Shown: positions 16,261 through 26,330, counted from the first letter of the stretch. The stretch: DNA of 64,000 bases from Humibacillus xanthopallidus (GCF_006717145.1 NZ_VFQF01000002.1:744001-808000); one strand, 5' to 3'. Numbers and translations: made by a program. Notes: a model not told the origin generated them from the sequence alone.

Positions 16261-17142
16261 GTGGATGCCGGCACCAGAGACGCCCCGCCGCGGCGGCGCG
16301 GGGCGCGGCGGGCCGCGGCGGCCCTCGCGGTCGGCTGTCTGATCGGCGCCCTCTCCGGCTGCACCTCGGGTGCGTCGGCGGTGCTGTCCCCGCCCGCCTC
16401 GGCGACCCCCAGCGGACCACTTCGGGGTGTCGATGGGCCGTCCGTGACGCGAACGGAAACCCCGCCGGGCGTCGAGCCGGCACCCGAGGCCCCGGCACCC
16501 TCGATGACCGTGATCGAGGACGCCCCACAGTGCACGGTGCGTCGCGAGCTCGCCGGGGCCGAGCGGATGGTGCCCATCGACGAGGTCTTCCCGGGGTGGA
16601 ACTCCGGTGGTTTCGCCGGTCCCAGCGAGGTCGTGCCGGGGCGGGACGCCGCCGATCCGGCTCGCTGCCCCGGCGAGCTACCGACGAGCCCGTTCTGCGA
16701 CGAGATGCTGCCGTGGACGGGGCTGCTGTTCGACGCCTTCGTCACCGCAAGTGGCGCCCGGCGGGTGGTGGACGGCTACCTCCTGGCCATGCCGCACGGC
16801 TCGAACCCCGATGCGCCCCCGGAGCAGACGCCGGGCACGCGCGTCGTCACCTACCGCCTGCTCGACCTCGCTGCCGGTGATCCGAAGGGCGCGGCCGCCT
16901 TCCTCGACCGGTCCTTCCGCAGCTGCGCAGGGGCGCGCCCGGCCACCAGCTCCGAGGTCCCCGGGCCCGCCGGCGTCAAGGCGCTCATCGGCACGGCCCG
17001 CTCGGACTATCGCGCCCCGGCGGCCCAGCTCGTCCTGCTGCGTCGCGGCTCCCACCTCGTGTGGGCCGTCCTCGACGGCGGGGGCTGGAAGACCGGCGAG
17101 CGCGCGCACGCCGTGCAGGTCCTCGCCGCGCACCTGCTCTGA
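16261..17142 (+). CDS. Conserved lipoprotein of unknown function
   Basis: An Arg-rich N-terminus ([10 protein letters not shown]), a hydrophobic stretch and the lipobox LSGC (Cys about residue 37) mark a lipid-anchored extracytoplasmic protein of 293 residues, possibly Tat-routed. A Pro/Ala/Thr linker (about 45-85) precedes a globular domain with several cysteines. No enzyme motif is recognised. The GTG start at 16261 lies 28 bp after the GNAT gene, so the two may be cotranscribed. The family resembles uncharacterised actinobacterial lipoproteins. Confidence 0.72.
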   Translation: MDAGTRDAPPRRRGARRAAAALAVGCLIGALSGCTSGASAVLSPPASATPSGPLRGVDGPSVTRTETPPGVEPAPEAPAPSMTVIEDAPQCTVRRELAGAERMVPIDEVFPGWNSGGFAGPSEVVPGRDAADPARCPGELPTSPFCDEMLPWTGLLFDAFVTASGARRVVDGYLLAMPHGSNPDAPPEQTPGTRVVTYRLLDLAAGDPKGAAAFLDRSFRSCAGARPATSSEVPGPAGVKALIGTARSDYRAPAAQLVLLRRGSHLVWAVLDGGGWKTGERAHAVQVLAAHLL

Positions 17143-17288
17143 TCGCGAGCGAGAACGACCGGGCGTCCGATGCTCCCGTTCTCCGGAAGCACGCCGGACA
17201 CCCCGCGGACAGGCATATGACCACGACGGCTGACGTGGCAGGATCGTTGGCGGATCGTGAACCCGCTCATTCGACAGCAGGAGTAGCA

Positions 17289-18317
17289 ATGCCCATCGCC
17301 ACCCCCGAGGTGTATGCCGACATGCTCGACCGCGCGAAGGCTGGCTCCTTCGCGTACCCCGCCATCAACGTCTCGAGCTCGCAGACGCTCAACGCGGCCC
17401 TCAAGGGCTTCGCGGACGCCGGCTCCGACGGCATCATCCAGGTCTCGACCGGTGGCGCCGAGTACCTCTCGGGCCCGAGCATCAAGAACATGGTGAGCGG
17501 CTCGCTCGCCTTCGCCGCGTTCGCGCACGAGGTGGCGAAGAAGTACCCCGTCAACATTGCGCTGCACACCGACCACTGCCCCAAGGACAAGCTCGACGGC
17601 TTCGTGCGCCCGCTCCTCGCGGCGAGCACCGAGCGCGTGCAGTCCGGCGGCACGCCGTGGTTCCAGTCGCACATGTTCGACGGCTCGGCCGTGCCGCTCG
17701 CCGAGAACCTCGAGACGGCCCGTGAGCTGCTCGCCCTCGCGCGTGCCGCCAACGTCATCCTCGAGATCGAGGTCGGCGTCGTCGGTGGCGAGGAGGACGG
17801 TGTCGCCCACGAGATCAACGACAAGCTCTACTCGACGCCCGAGGACGCGATCGCGACGATCCAGGCGCTCGGCTCCGGCGAGAACGGCCGCTACCTGACG
17901 GCCCTCACCTTCGGCAACGTGCACGGCGTCTACAAGCCGGGCAACGTCAAGCTCCGCCCCGAGGTGCTCCTCGAGGCCCAGCACGCCGGCGCCCGCGAGC
18001 TCGGTCTGTCGGACGACGCACGCCCCTTCGACCTCGTCTTCCACGGCGGCTCGGGCTCGCTGCCCGAGGAGATCTCGGCCGCCGTCGACTTCGGTGTCGT
18101 CAAGATGAACGTCGACACCGACACGCAGTATGCGTTCACCCGCAAGATCGCCGACTGGATGATCTCGAACTACGCCGGCGTGCTCAAGGTCGACGGCGAG
18201 GTGGGCAACAAGAAGCAGTACGACCCGCGCGCCTGGGGCAAGGCGGCCGAGGAGGCCATGGCCGTGCGCATCGTCGAGGCCTGCCAGGCACTGCGGTCGG
18301 CCGGCACCCACCAGTGA
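17289..18317 (+). CDS. fbaA: Class II fructose-1,6-bisphosphate aldolase
   Basis: A zinc-dependent aldolase of glycolysis and gluconeogenesis that cleaves fructose 1,6-bisphosphate to dihydroxyacetone phosphate and glyceraldehyde 3-phosphate. Landmarks are ALHTDHCPKDKLDGF (catalytic Asp and zinc His, about residue 92), EIEVGVVGGEEDGV, a further zinc His in GNVHGVYKPG, HGGSGS (phosphate loop, His ligand) and NVDTDTQYAF. At 342 residues it is full length. The ATG at 17289 has AGGAG upstream; the preceding frame lies in the lipoprotein tail. The stop overlaps the GTG of the DUF3151 gene. Confidence 0.97.
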   Translation: MPIATPEVYADMLDRAKAGSFAYPAINVSSSQTLNAALKGFADAGSDGIIQVSTGGAEYLSGPSIKNMVSGSLAFAAFAHEVAKKYPVNIALHTDHCPKDKLDGFVRPLLAASTERVQSGGTPWFQSHMFDGSAVPLAENLETARELLALARAANVILEIEVGVVGGEEDGVAHEINDKLYSTPEDAIATIQALGSGENGRYLTALTFGNVHGVYKPGNVKLRPEVLLEAQHAGARELGLSDDARPFDLVFHGGSGSLPEEISAAVDFGVVKMNVDTDTQYAFTRKIADWMISNYAGVLKVDGEVGNKKQYDPRAWGKAAEEAMAVRIVEACQALRSAGTHQ

Positions 18318-18721
18318 GCGACAACCTGCTCGGCATCCCGGAGACCCGCCTCGCGGTCGACCCTGCAGCGGAGCGCCTCGCTGCAGGGATCGACGCGATG
18401 CAGGTCGCGGCGGCCTACCCGTCGAGCTCGCTCGCGTGGGCCGTGCTGGCCGAGGACGCGCTCGCCGACGGTGACCGCGACGTCGAGGCGTATGCCTATG
18501 CCCGCACCGGCTACCACCGCGCGCTCGACTCCCTGCGCAAGAGCGGCTGGCGCGGGCAGGGACCGGTGCCGTGGTCGCACGAGCCGAACCGCGGCTTCCT
18601 CCGCGCCCTCGCGGCCCTCGCGAGGGCCGCTCGCGCCATCGGCGAGAGCGACGAGGAGGCCCGGTGCACGCAGTTCCTGCGCGACAGCTCGGCCGAGGGC
18701 GCGCGCGAGCTCGGTCTCTGA
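18314..18721 (+). CDS. DUF3151 family protein
   Basis: This 135-residue helical, alanine-rich protein matches the actinobacterial DUF3151 family, which usually follows fructose-bisphosphate aldolase. The HRALDSLRKSGWRGQGPVPW and EPNRGFLRALAAL stretches are characteristic. Its GTG overlaps the fbaA stop (GTGA). Function is unknown; the constant linkage suggests a role in carbon metabolism or aldolase-related regulation. A strong hairpin follows. Confidence 0.85.
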   Translation: MSDNLLGIPETRLAVDPAAERLAAGIDAMQVAAAYPSSSLAWAVLAEDALADGDRDVEAYAYARTGYHRALDSLRKSGWRGQGPVPWSHEPNRGFLRALAALARAARAIGESDEEARCTQFLRDSSAEGARELGL

Positions 18722-18752
18722 GCCGCACCCGCCAGTTCCACACCACGACAGC

Positions 18753-18795
18753 GTGATCGGCGCCGGGAGCCCCTCGGGGACCCGGCGCCGATCAC
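18753..18795 (+). terminator. Hairpin terminator after fbaA-DUF3151
   Basis: A perfect 15-bp stem (GTGATCGGCGCCGGG / CCCGGCGCCGATCAC) with a 13-nt loop that itself contains CCCC-T-CGGGG. There is no U-tract, as is common for actinobacterial terminators. Confidence 0.8.
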
Positions 18796-18823
18796 TGCCC
18801 CGACCGGACGGCATACGCCCCTC

Positions 18824-19627
18824 ATGACGCTCTTCTGCTGTGACATCGACGGCACCCTGCTCAACTCGCACCGCACCCTCTCCGAGCGCACCGTCGCCGC
18901 CATCCGGGCGGTGCGCGAGGCGGGGCACACCTTCGTGCTGTGCTCGTCGCGCATGCCGTCGTCGATGGCCGCGCTCGACCGCCTGTCGGGCGGGACGGGC
19001 GTGCCGCTCATCGCCTACAACGGCGGGCTCGTGCTGCGCGACGACGGCAGCGTCGCGACCGACGAGCACATCGCTGCCGCCGACGCGCGCGTCGCCTACG
19101 ACACGTGCGCGCGCCTCGGCCTGCACGGGAGCTTCTTCGCCGGCGACGCCTGGTATGCGTGGGGCCACGACCGCTGGACCCAGCGGGAGATCAACCACAC
19201 GGCCGTCGAGCCGTCGGCGGAGTCGGCGCACGACTACGCGGCACCCGGGCGCATCGAGGCGGAGCCGCCCCACAAGGTGATGGGCATGGGCGACGCCCAC
19301 CTCGTCGACGAGCTCGAGCGCGTGCTCGCCGGGCGCGAGGGGCTCGTGACCTACCGGTCCAAGGCGACCTACCTCGAGGTGGCGAGCGCCGAGTGCTCCA
19401 AGGGCGCCGGCGTGCGGTCGATCGCGGCCGACCTCGGCATCGACCTCGCCGACACCGTCTTCTACGGAGACAACGACAACGACCTGTCCGCCTTTGCGGT
19501 CGTCGGCACCTCCGTCGCGGTGGCGAACGCGAAGCCGCACGTACTCGAGGCGGCCTCCGAGGTCACGGCCGCGCACCACGCGGACGGCGTCGCGGCCCAC
19601 CTCGCGGACTGGCTCGCCCGGCACTGA
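18824..19627 (+). CDS. HAD-superfamily (Cof/IIB type) phosphatase
   Basis: A 267-residue hydrolase with all four HAD motifs: I CDIDGTLLNS (nucleophile Asp about residue 7), II SSR, III Lys in CSKGAGVRSIAADLG, and IV FYGDNDNDLSAF. The large insertion between motifs II and III is the C2-type cap of Cof/YbiV enzymes, which dephosphorylate sugar phosphates and related small molecules. No ribosome site is obvious at the ATG (18824). It is placed between two terminators as its own unit. Confidence 0.9.
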   Translation: MTLFCCDIDGTLLNSHRTLSERTVAAIRAVREAGHTFVLCSSRMPSSMAALDRLSGGTGVPLIAYNGGLVLRDDGSVATDEHIAAADARVAYDTCARLGLHGSFFAGDAWYAWGHDRWTQREINHTAVEPSAESAHDYAAPGRIEAEPPHKVMGMGDAHLVDELERVLAGREGLVTYRSKATYLEVASAECSKGAGVRSIAADLGIDLADTVFYGDNDNDLSAFAVVGTSVAVANAKPHVLEAASEVTAAHHADGVAAHLADWLARH

Positions 19628-19647
19628 CCACGCCCGGCTCGCGATGC

Positions 19648-19668
19648 TTGACACTGACACCGTGTCAG
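19648..19668 (+). promoter_or_regulatory. MerR-type promoter/operator: TTGACA plus CTGACACCGTGTCAG
   Basis: A consensus -35 TTGACA (19648-19653) is followed at once by the perfect 15-bp dyad CTGACAC-C-GTGTCAG (19654-19668). A weak -10 (TCCGAT, 19673-19678) would give the 19-bp spacer typical of MerR-activated promoters. The downstream gene encodes a MerR regulator, so autoregulation is likely. Confidence 0.7.
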
Positions 19669-19687
19669 ACGATCCGATGGACGCACC

Positions 19688-20518
19688 ATGTTGAGTATCG
19701 GAGACTTCGCCCGGCTCGCCGGGGTGTCGGTGCGCATGCTGCGCCACTATGACGCCCTCGGCCTGCTGCGGCCCGCCCGCGTCGACCCCGTGTCCGGCTA
19801 CCGGTCCTACTCGGCCGAGCAGCTCGACCGGGCCAACCGGCTCGTGGCGCTCAAGGACCTCGGGTTCACCCTCGAGGACTGCGGGCGCCTGCTCGCCGAC
19901 GACGTGCCCGTCGAGCAGCTGCGCGGCATGCTGCGGCTGCGTCGGGCCGAGCTCGGCCGGCAGATCGAGGCTGACCGCGCGCGGCTCGAGCAGGTCGAGC
20001 GACGTCTCCGGATGATCGAGAAGGAGCACGCCATGTCACCATCATTCACGCTCGACGCCTACCGCGAGCAGGCGCTGCCCGCTGTCCGTGTCGTCCAGCG
20101 CAGCAGCCGCGTCACCGAGGGGCAGCAGGTCGGCGAGGTCGTCGGCCCCCTCTTCGGCCAGGTCGAGGAGGCAGTTCGGAGCGCCCTCGTGGAGCCCGTG
20201 GGGCCCTCGATGGGGCACTACACGATGGACGGCGACGCGATGATCGCCGCAGCGGCCTACCCGGTCGGTCCCGAGGTGGGTGAGGCCGAGGCGTCGGCCG
20301 CCGGCCTCGAGCTGGCCGAGCTCGACGCGCAGCCACGCGCACTCGTGACGACCTTGCGCGGGCCGCTCGGCGGCATCGGTGAGGCGTGGCAGACCCTGTC
20401 GCGCGAGGTCGAGTCCCGCGGCCTGTCGTTCGCGGGCCCGTGCCGCGAGGTCTACCACGTCGCCGAGATGGACGACCCCGACCACTGGGTCATCGAGCTG
20501 CAGCAGCCGGTCGCCTGA
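19688..20518 (+). CDS. MerR-family transcriptional regulator with GyrI-like ligand-binding domain
   Basis: Residues about 1-70 form the MerR winged helix (SIGDFARLAGVSVRMLRHYD), followed by a dimerisation coiled coil to about 118 and a C-terminal GyrI-like/effector-binding domain (about 120-276), as in BmrR/TipA-type regulators that bind hydrophobic drugs. It is preceded by its own operator and followed by a 16-bp hairpin, so it is monocistronic. No efflux gene is adjacent, so the target outside its own promoter is unknown. Confidence 0.9.
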   Translation: MLSIGDFARLAGVSVRMLRHYDALGLLRPARVDPVSGYRSYSAEQLDRANRLVALKDLGFTLEDCGRLLADDVPVEQLRGMLRLRRAELGRQIEADRARLEQVERRLRMIEKEHAMSPSFTLDAYREQALPAVRVVQRSSRVTEGQQVGEVVGPLFGQVEEAVRSALVEPVGPSMGHYTMDGDAMIAAAAYPVGPEVGEAEASAAGLELAELDAQPRALVTTLRGPLGGIGEAWQTLSREVESRGLSFAGPCREVYHVAEMDDPDHWVIELQQPVA

Positions 20519-20537
20519 GCGCGTCCCGTCCTGCCGG

Positions 20538-20580
20538 CCGCCCTGCCGCCCGCCCTGCGGCCCCGCGGGCGGCAGGGCGG
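20538..20580 (+). terminator. Hairpin terminator after the MerR gene
   Basis: A perfect 16-bp stem (CCGCCCTGCCGCCCGC / GCGGGCGGCAGGGCGG) with an 11-nt loop, starting 20 bp after the stop codon and separating the regulator from purA. Confidence 0.85.
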
Positions 20581-20614
20581 GACGGCGTCCGGGGCACCGG
20601 CCTCGAACCGATAA

Positions 20615-21964
<1,350 letters not shown>

Positions 21965-22018
21965 CCTCGCTCAGCGGCATACCTGATCATCGAAAGTGCT
22001 TGGAGCAGAAGGACACTC

Positions 22019-23812
22019 ATGACTGACAACGTCGTCGAGCAGAAGGTCGAGCTCGACTGGGTCACCCGTCTGGCCGACGAGGTGGTCGCCGAGGCGCAGC
22101 ACCGCGGGGTCGACGCACCGATCGTGTGCGCGTCGGGCATCAGCCCCTCGGGGCCGATCCACCTCGGCAACTTCCGCGAGCTCATCACGCCCCACCTCGT
22201 CGCCGACGAGATCAAGCGTCGCGGCATCGACTGCGATCACATCCTCAGCTGGGACGACTTCGACCGCTTCCGCCGTGTGCCGAAGAACCTTGCGGGCGTT
22301 GACGATTCGTGGGAGCAGTACATCGGTATGCCGCTCACCTCGGTGCCGCCGCCCGCCGGGTCCCCGCACGCGAGCTGGGCCGACCACTTCAAGGCGCCCC
22401 TCCTCGAGGCCATGGAGGCCACCGGAATCGAGGTGCGCCAGATCAGCCAGACCGAGCAGTACCGCGCCGGTGTCTACCGCGACCAGGTGCTGCTCGCGAT
22501 GCGCGAGCGCTTCGCCATCGACAAGGTGCTCGACCAGTACCGCACCCTCGAGGCCGCGGAGAACGCGCGGCAGAAGGCGACGGGCAAGGGCAAGGGCGCC
22601 GGTGCAGGCGGCAAGGGGCCGAAGCTCACCGAGGAGCAGGCCGCTGCGGCGACCGAGGCCGAGCGTGGGTCGGGTGCCGCGAGCGAGGACGACGGCAGCG
22701 AGGGCAAGGCCGGCTACTACCCGTTCAAGCCCTTCTGCACCGCGTGCGGCACCGACTTCACGACCGTCACCGCCTACGACGACGACAGCCACGAGCTGAC
22801 CTACGACTGCACCCGGTGCGGTCACAGCGAGACCGTCGACCTCGACACCTTCACGAACGGCAAGCTCGTCTGGAAGGTCGACTGGCCGATGCGCTGGGCG
22901 CACGAGCACGTGATGTTCGAGCCCTCGGGCGTCGACCACCAGAGCCCGGGGTCGAGCTTCGTCGTCGGCAAGGACCTCGCGCCGATCTTCGGCTGGGAGC
23001 GCCCGGTCGGCCCGATGTATGCCTTCGTCGGCATCGCCGGCATGGCGAAGATGAGCTCGAGCAAGGGCGGGGTTCCGATCCCGACCGACGCGCTCGAGGT
23101 CATGGAGGCTCCGGTGCTGCGCTGGCTCTATGCCCGACGCCGGCCCAACCAGAGCTTCGACGTCGCGTTCGGCCCTGAGCTCCAGCGCCTCTACGACGAG
23201 TGGGATGCCTTGAACCGCAAGGTCGCCGACGGGTCGGCGCAGCCGGGCGACCTCGCGGCGCATCTGCGTGCGACATCGACGGCCTCTGGCCTGCTGCCCG
23301 CGACGCCCCGCCCGATGCCCTTCAGGACGATCGCCTCGGTCATCGACGTGACGCAGGGTGACGAGGAGCAGGCCGTCCGCATCCTCAGCGAGCTCGAGCC
23401 CGACAACCCGGTCGGCTCGACCGACGACCTGCGCCCGCGCCTCGACTGTGCAGAGCGGTGGATGCTCGGCTACGTCCCGGCGCAGGACCGCACGATCGTT
23501 CGCACCAAGCCCGACGCCGAGCTGCTCGGCTCGCTCGACGAGCAGCAGCGCGAGTCGCTCCGGCTGCTCGCCGACGGTCTCGACGAGCACTGGTCGCTCG
23601 ACGGCCTGACCCACCTCGTCTACGGCGTGCCCAAGATCCAGCGCGGCATCGACCCGGAGGCCAAGGTCAAGGACCCCGAGCTCTCTGCCGCGCAGCGCAC
23701 GTTCTTCGTGCTCGTCTACCGGCTGCTCGTCAGCCGTGACACGGGCCCGCGCCTGCCGACGCTCCTGCTCGCCGTCGGCGCCGACCGCGTCCGCACCCTC
23801 ATCGGCCACTAG
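22019..23812 (+). CDS. lysS: Class I lysyl-tRNA synthetase
   Basis: This is the class I (Rossmann-fold, archaeal-type) LysRS rather than the common class II enzyme. The signature motifs are PIHLGN (HIGH box, about residue 48) and KMSSSKGG (about residue 345). A zinc-ribbon-like CTACGTDF...CTRCGHSE pair lies near residues 241-265. Residues about 183-230 are an unusual Gly/Lys/Ala/Glu-rich insertion just before the zinc ribbon. Length 597 is longer than most homologues because of it. The ATG at 22019 has a GAAGGA site. Some actinobacteria carry both LysRS classes; whether this is the only one is unknown. Confidence 0.95.
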   Translation: MTDNVVEQKVELDWVTRLADEVVAEAQHRGVDAPIVCASGISPSGPIHLGNFRELITPHLVADEIKRRGIDCDHILSWDDFDRFRRVPKNLAGVDDSWEQYIGMPLTSVPPPAGSPHASWADHFKAPLLEAMEATGIEVRQISQTEQYRAGVYRDQVLLAMRERFAIDKVLDQYRTLEAAENARQKATGKGKGAGAGGKGPKLTEEQAAAATEAERGSGAASEDDGSEGKAGYYPFKPFCTACGTDFTTVTAYDDDSHELTYDCTRCGHSETVDLDTFTNGKLVWKVDWPMRWAHEHVMFEPSGVDHQSPGSSFVVGKDLAPIFGWERPVGPMYAFVGIAGMAKMSSSKGGVPIPTDALEVMEAPVLRWLYARRRPNQSFDVAFGPELQRLYDEWDALNRKVADGSAQPGDLAAHLRATSTASGLLPATPRPMPFRTIASVIDVTQGDEEQAVRILSELEPDNPVGSTDDLRPRLDCAERWMLGYVPAQDRTIVRTKPDAELLGSLDEQQRESLRLLADGLDEHWSLDGLTHLVYGVPKIQRGIDPEAKVKDPELSAAQRTFFVLVYRLLVSRDTGPRLPTLLLAVGADRVRTLIGH

Positions 23813-23822
23813 CGCCCCAGAA

Positions 23823-23969
23823 GTCGAAAGCGCACTCGGGGAATCGAGAGAGCGATCCGTCGGCACCACCCCGATCGAGAGAGCACTCGGGGAATCGAGA
23901 GAGCGATCCGTCGGCCGACGGATCGCTCACTCGATTGGCGACGGGGGAGCGAGCGCTCCGTCGATCGGG
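23823..23969. repeat. Left cluster of the GCTCTCTCGATT repeat family
   Basis: Copies of GAATCGAGAGAGCGATCCGT(CGG) lie at 23841-23863 and 23892-23914, the second abutting an inverted copy at 23915-23938 to make a 47-bp palindrome. Degenerate copies lie at 23823-23841, 23872-23890 and 23949-23969. The orientation is mostly opposite to the cluster at 25834-26020 on the other side of the M4 protease gene. Confidence 0.87.
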
Positions 23970-23984
23970 TGGGTGCGGCATACG

Positions 23985-24025
23985 GGAGGGGCCGCCCGAC
24001 CCACGAACGGTCGAGCGGCCCCTCC
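23985..24025. terminator. Bidirectional terminator between lysS and the M4 protease gene
   Basis: A perfect 11-bp stem (GGAGGGGCCGC / GCGGCCCCTCC) with a 19-nt loop, placed between convergent genes; the loop contains ACCCACGAACGG, similar to the loop of the hairpin at 26021-26063. Confidence 0.75.
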
Positions 24026-24043
24026 TTCATGCGTGGCGACGCG

Positions 24044-25618
24044 TCAGTTGACGTTGACGGCCGACCAGGCGGCAGCGGTCGCGTTGTACTCCGCGCTACC
24101 GGCGCCGTAGAGGTCCTTCGCCGCCGAGAGCATGCCGGCGCGGGCGCCGGCGTAGGTCGTCGACGAGGTCCAGTAGGTCGTGAGGGCGCGGTACCAGATG
24201 GCGGCCGCCTTGGTATTGGTGATGCCGACGACCGTGGACCCGTTGCAGGTCGGGCTGTCGTAGCTCACGTTGTTGATGGTCTTCTTGCCGCTGCCCTCGG
24301 ACAGCAGGTAGAAGAGGTGGTTGCCGACGCCCGAGGAGTAGTGCACGTCGAGGTTGCCGACGCTCTTGCTCCAGCAGTTCGCCGACGCGCCGTCCTTGCT
24401 GGGCTGGTCCATGTAGCGCAGCGGCTTGACGGTCGACTTGAGCGCGAAGGTCTCACCGATGAGGTAGTCCGGGGTGTCTCCGGTCTTGGCCGTGAACTCG
24501 ACCATCGTGCCCATGACGTCAGAGGTCGACTCGTTGAGGCCACCGGACTCACGGCGGTAGGCGAGGTTGGCCGTCGCGGCCGTCACGCCGTGCGTCATCT
24601 CGTGACCGGCCACGTCGAGCGAGACGAGCGGGCCGTAGCTGACGCCGTCACCGTCGCCGTAGCGCATGCAGAAGCACGTGTCGCTCCACGAGGCGTTGAC
24701 CCAGTTGCTGCCGACGTGGACGAGGCTGCGAGCCCCCTTGCCGTCGTTCTTGATGCCGTTGCGGCCGAACGTGTTCTTGTAGAAGTCCCACGTCGCGCCC
24801 ACGCCGAAGTCGGCGTCGACAGCTGCGGTCTGCCGGTTGCTGTTCGAGCCGTTGCCCCAGGCGTTGTCGGCGTCGGTGAAGAGCGTGCCGGTCGTCGAGG
24901 ACGTCGAGCCGTTGTTGCCGTCCTCGGTGCGGGCGCCGCCGCGCGTGGCGTCGACCAGCTGGTAGCTGCCGCCCGAGAGCGTGGTCTGCAGGCTGACGGT
25001 GCCGAGGTACAGGCTGCTGCCCGAGCCGACGTCGTTGATCTCGGTCGCCCACTGGTCGACGACGGCGCCAGTGCGAGCGTCGACGAAGACGACCTTGCCG
25101 GCGGGCTCCTGGTGGGCGCCCACGCCGTCGACCTGGGTCTTCCAGACGAGGCGGGCCGTGCCGTAGGCGTAGACGGCGAGGGTGGGCTTCGACGTCCGCA
25201 CCGTGAAGTCGGCCGTGCCGGCGGCGGTCTGCGCCGCGGTTGCGGCGGCAACGGTCGGGGTGGTCGAGGCGACCCGGACGGAGGTCGAGGCTGCATTGAC
25301 GCCCTTCCAGCCGCCATCCTTGTCGGTGTGGACGACGAGGTCGCCGCCGATGACCGGCAGACCCTTGAAGGTCCGGTCGAAGCGGACGTGGGTGGTGCCG
25401 TCGGGGTCGGTCGCGACGCTTCGGCTCGAGAGGGCCTGGTCCCGGTCGAGGCCGAAGGCCGCTCCGTGGGTGGTGGCCGCGGCGACCGCCCGGTCGATGC
25501 CGCTGCTCCCCGCAGCGGCCGGGGGTGCTGCCTGCGCACCGCTCGTGGCGATGGTGGCGAGAGCGGTGGCGGCGATCGCGGCGGTGGCGACCGTCGTGAT
25601 GAGGCGCTTCTTCGTCAA
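24044..25618 (-). CDS. Secreted thermolysin-like neutral metalloprotease (M4)
   Basis: A 524-residue preproenzyme with a signal peptide (about 1-30, SGAQA-A), an FTP/PepSY-type inhibitory propeptide (about 35-190) and a catalytic domain with the zinc site GHEMTHGVT (about residue 339) and the distal ligand GGLNESTSD (about 361), plus the His of DVHYSSGVGNH-type substrate binding near 425. It digests extracellular protein. The start is a TTG at 25618 with AGGAG about 8 nt upstream. Repeats of one family flank the gene on both sides in opposite orientation, which is unusual (see findings). Confidence 0.93.
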   Translation of the reverse strand: MTKKRLITTVATAAIAATALATIATSGAQAAPPAAAGSSGIDRAVAAATTHGAAFGLDRDQALSSRSVATDPDGTTHVRFDRTFKGLPVIGGDLVVHTDKDGGWKGVNAASTSVRVASTTPTVAAATAAQTAAGTADFTVRTSKPTLAVYAYGTARLVWKTQVDGVGAHQEPAGKVVFVDARTGAVVDQWATEINDVGSGSSLYLGTVSLQTTLSGGSYQLVDATRGGARTEDGNNGSTSSTTGTLFTDADNAWGNGSNSNRQTAAVDADFGVGATWDFYKNTFGRNGIKNDGKGARSLVHVGSNWVNASWSDTCFCMRYGDGDGVSYGPLVSLDVAGHEMTHGVTAATANLAYRRESGGLNESTSDVMGTMVEFTAKTGDTPDYLIGETFALKSTVKPLRYMDQPSKDGASANCWSKSVGNLDVHYSSGVGNHLFYLLSEGSGKKTINNVSYDSPTCNGSTVVGITNTKAAAIWYRALTTYWTSSTTYAGARAGMLSAAKDLYGAGSAEYNATAAAWSAVNVN

Positions 25619-25833
25619 GGTGTGAACTCCTGGCTACCGGTCGGTCCCCCGAGACGATCGGTCTGATCGTGTCGACACCGTCGTGCGTGGCGGTGGGTCG
25701 GCGCCAGAGGCTCGGGCCAAGGTTTACCAGTGCTTGAAGAAGAAATGAATGAAGCACGGCTCGGCTCTCAGGTTGCTCACAGGATGCGGGTGGCTTTCGG
25801 TCCAATCCGCCCCAAAGCGACCCGCCATGAGGG
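25619..25833. other. Upstream region of the M4 protease gene
   Basis: About 215 bp without a gene. It holds the AGGAG site for the TTG start and a locally AT-richer patch (25720-25770) where the protease promoter is likely. No convincing -35/-10 pair can be picked by eye. Together with the repeat cluster and two hairpins that follow, it makes up the 712-bp gap to the helicase gene. Confidence 0.5.
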
Positions 25834-26020
25834 CCGACGAAGTGCTCTCTCGATTGGGAGAGGGGCGACGGAGTGCTCTCTCGATTGCCCGGTGTGCGCT
25901 GTCGATGGGATGGCCCGACGGAGTGCTCTTCGAGTGGGGTGAGCCGACGGAGTGCTCTCTCGATTGCCCTGGCGTGCGCTGTCAAGGGGATGGCCCGACG
26001 GAGTGCTCTCTCGATTGGGG
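25834..26020. repeat. Right cluster of the GCTCTCTCGATT repeat family
   Basis: Five direct copies of CCGACGGAGTGCTCTCTCGA-type units lie at 25834-25858, 25866-25889, 25915-25939 (degenerate), 25944-25969 and 25995-26020. The last four form two longer units of about 79 bp joined by a GCGTGCGCTGTC...GGATGGC spacer. No coding signal: open frames here repeat the same peptide. Confidence 0.9.
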
Positions 26021-26063
26021 GGAGGTGGCCACTCGACTCACGAACGGCCGAGTGGGCACCTCC
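26021..26063. terminator. Hairpin abutting the repeat cluster
   Basis: Arms GGAGGTGGCCACTCG (26021-26035) and CGAGTGGGCACCTCC (26049-26063) pair with one mismatch around a 13-nt loop. The arm core GGCCACTCGA is shared with the inverted repeat at 13754-13837. Confidence 0.6.
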
Positions 26064-26103
26064 ACCGGACTCTCCGGGCGCACGACGGCGCCGGGCAGAG
26101 TGC

Positions 26104-26148
26104 GGGCGAGGGGCGAGACCCTGGGGGGGTGGGTCTCGTCCCTCGCCC
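26104..26148 (-). terminator. Strong hairpin downstream of the HelD/HelR-like gene
   Basis: An 18-bp stem (GGGCGAGGGGCGAGACCC / GGGTCTCGTCCCTCGCCC; the single non-Watson-Crick position is a G-U wobble) with a 9-nt G-rich loop, about 180 bp past the helicase stop codon. Confidence 0.7.
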
Positions 26149-26330
26149 GAGCGCGTCCTCATTGGGGGGCGGGACGGCGCCGGACGTCGACTGGGTCTCG
26201 GGGGGTAGACCGGCGGGGAGGGTGAATTCGCACTGCCGTCGACGTCTTGACCATCATCGCCTGTGCAGTGGGGCGCCGCTGACCAAGTCGGCATTCCTTG
26301 AACAAGTCTTTACCTTGCCCGACCGAACTC

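Noticed and set aside
24044-26020. Transposon carrying the M4 protease
   Set aside because: No transposase, no clear terminal inverted repeats with target duplication, and composition like the rest; reported only as a flanking-repeat observation.
25730-26225. Short open frames over the repeat cluster
   Set aside because: They encode the same peptide repeated from the DNA repeats, with no ribosome sites or homology.
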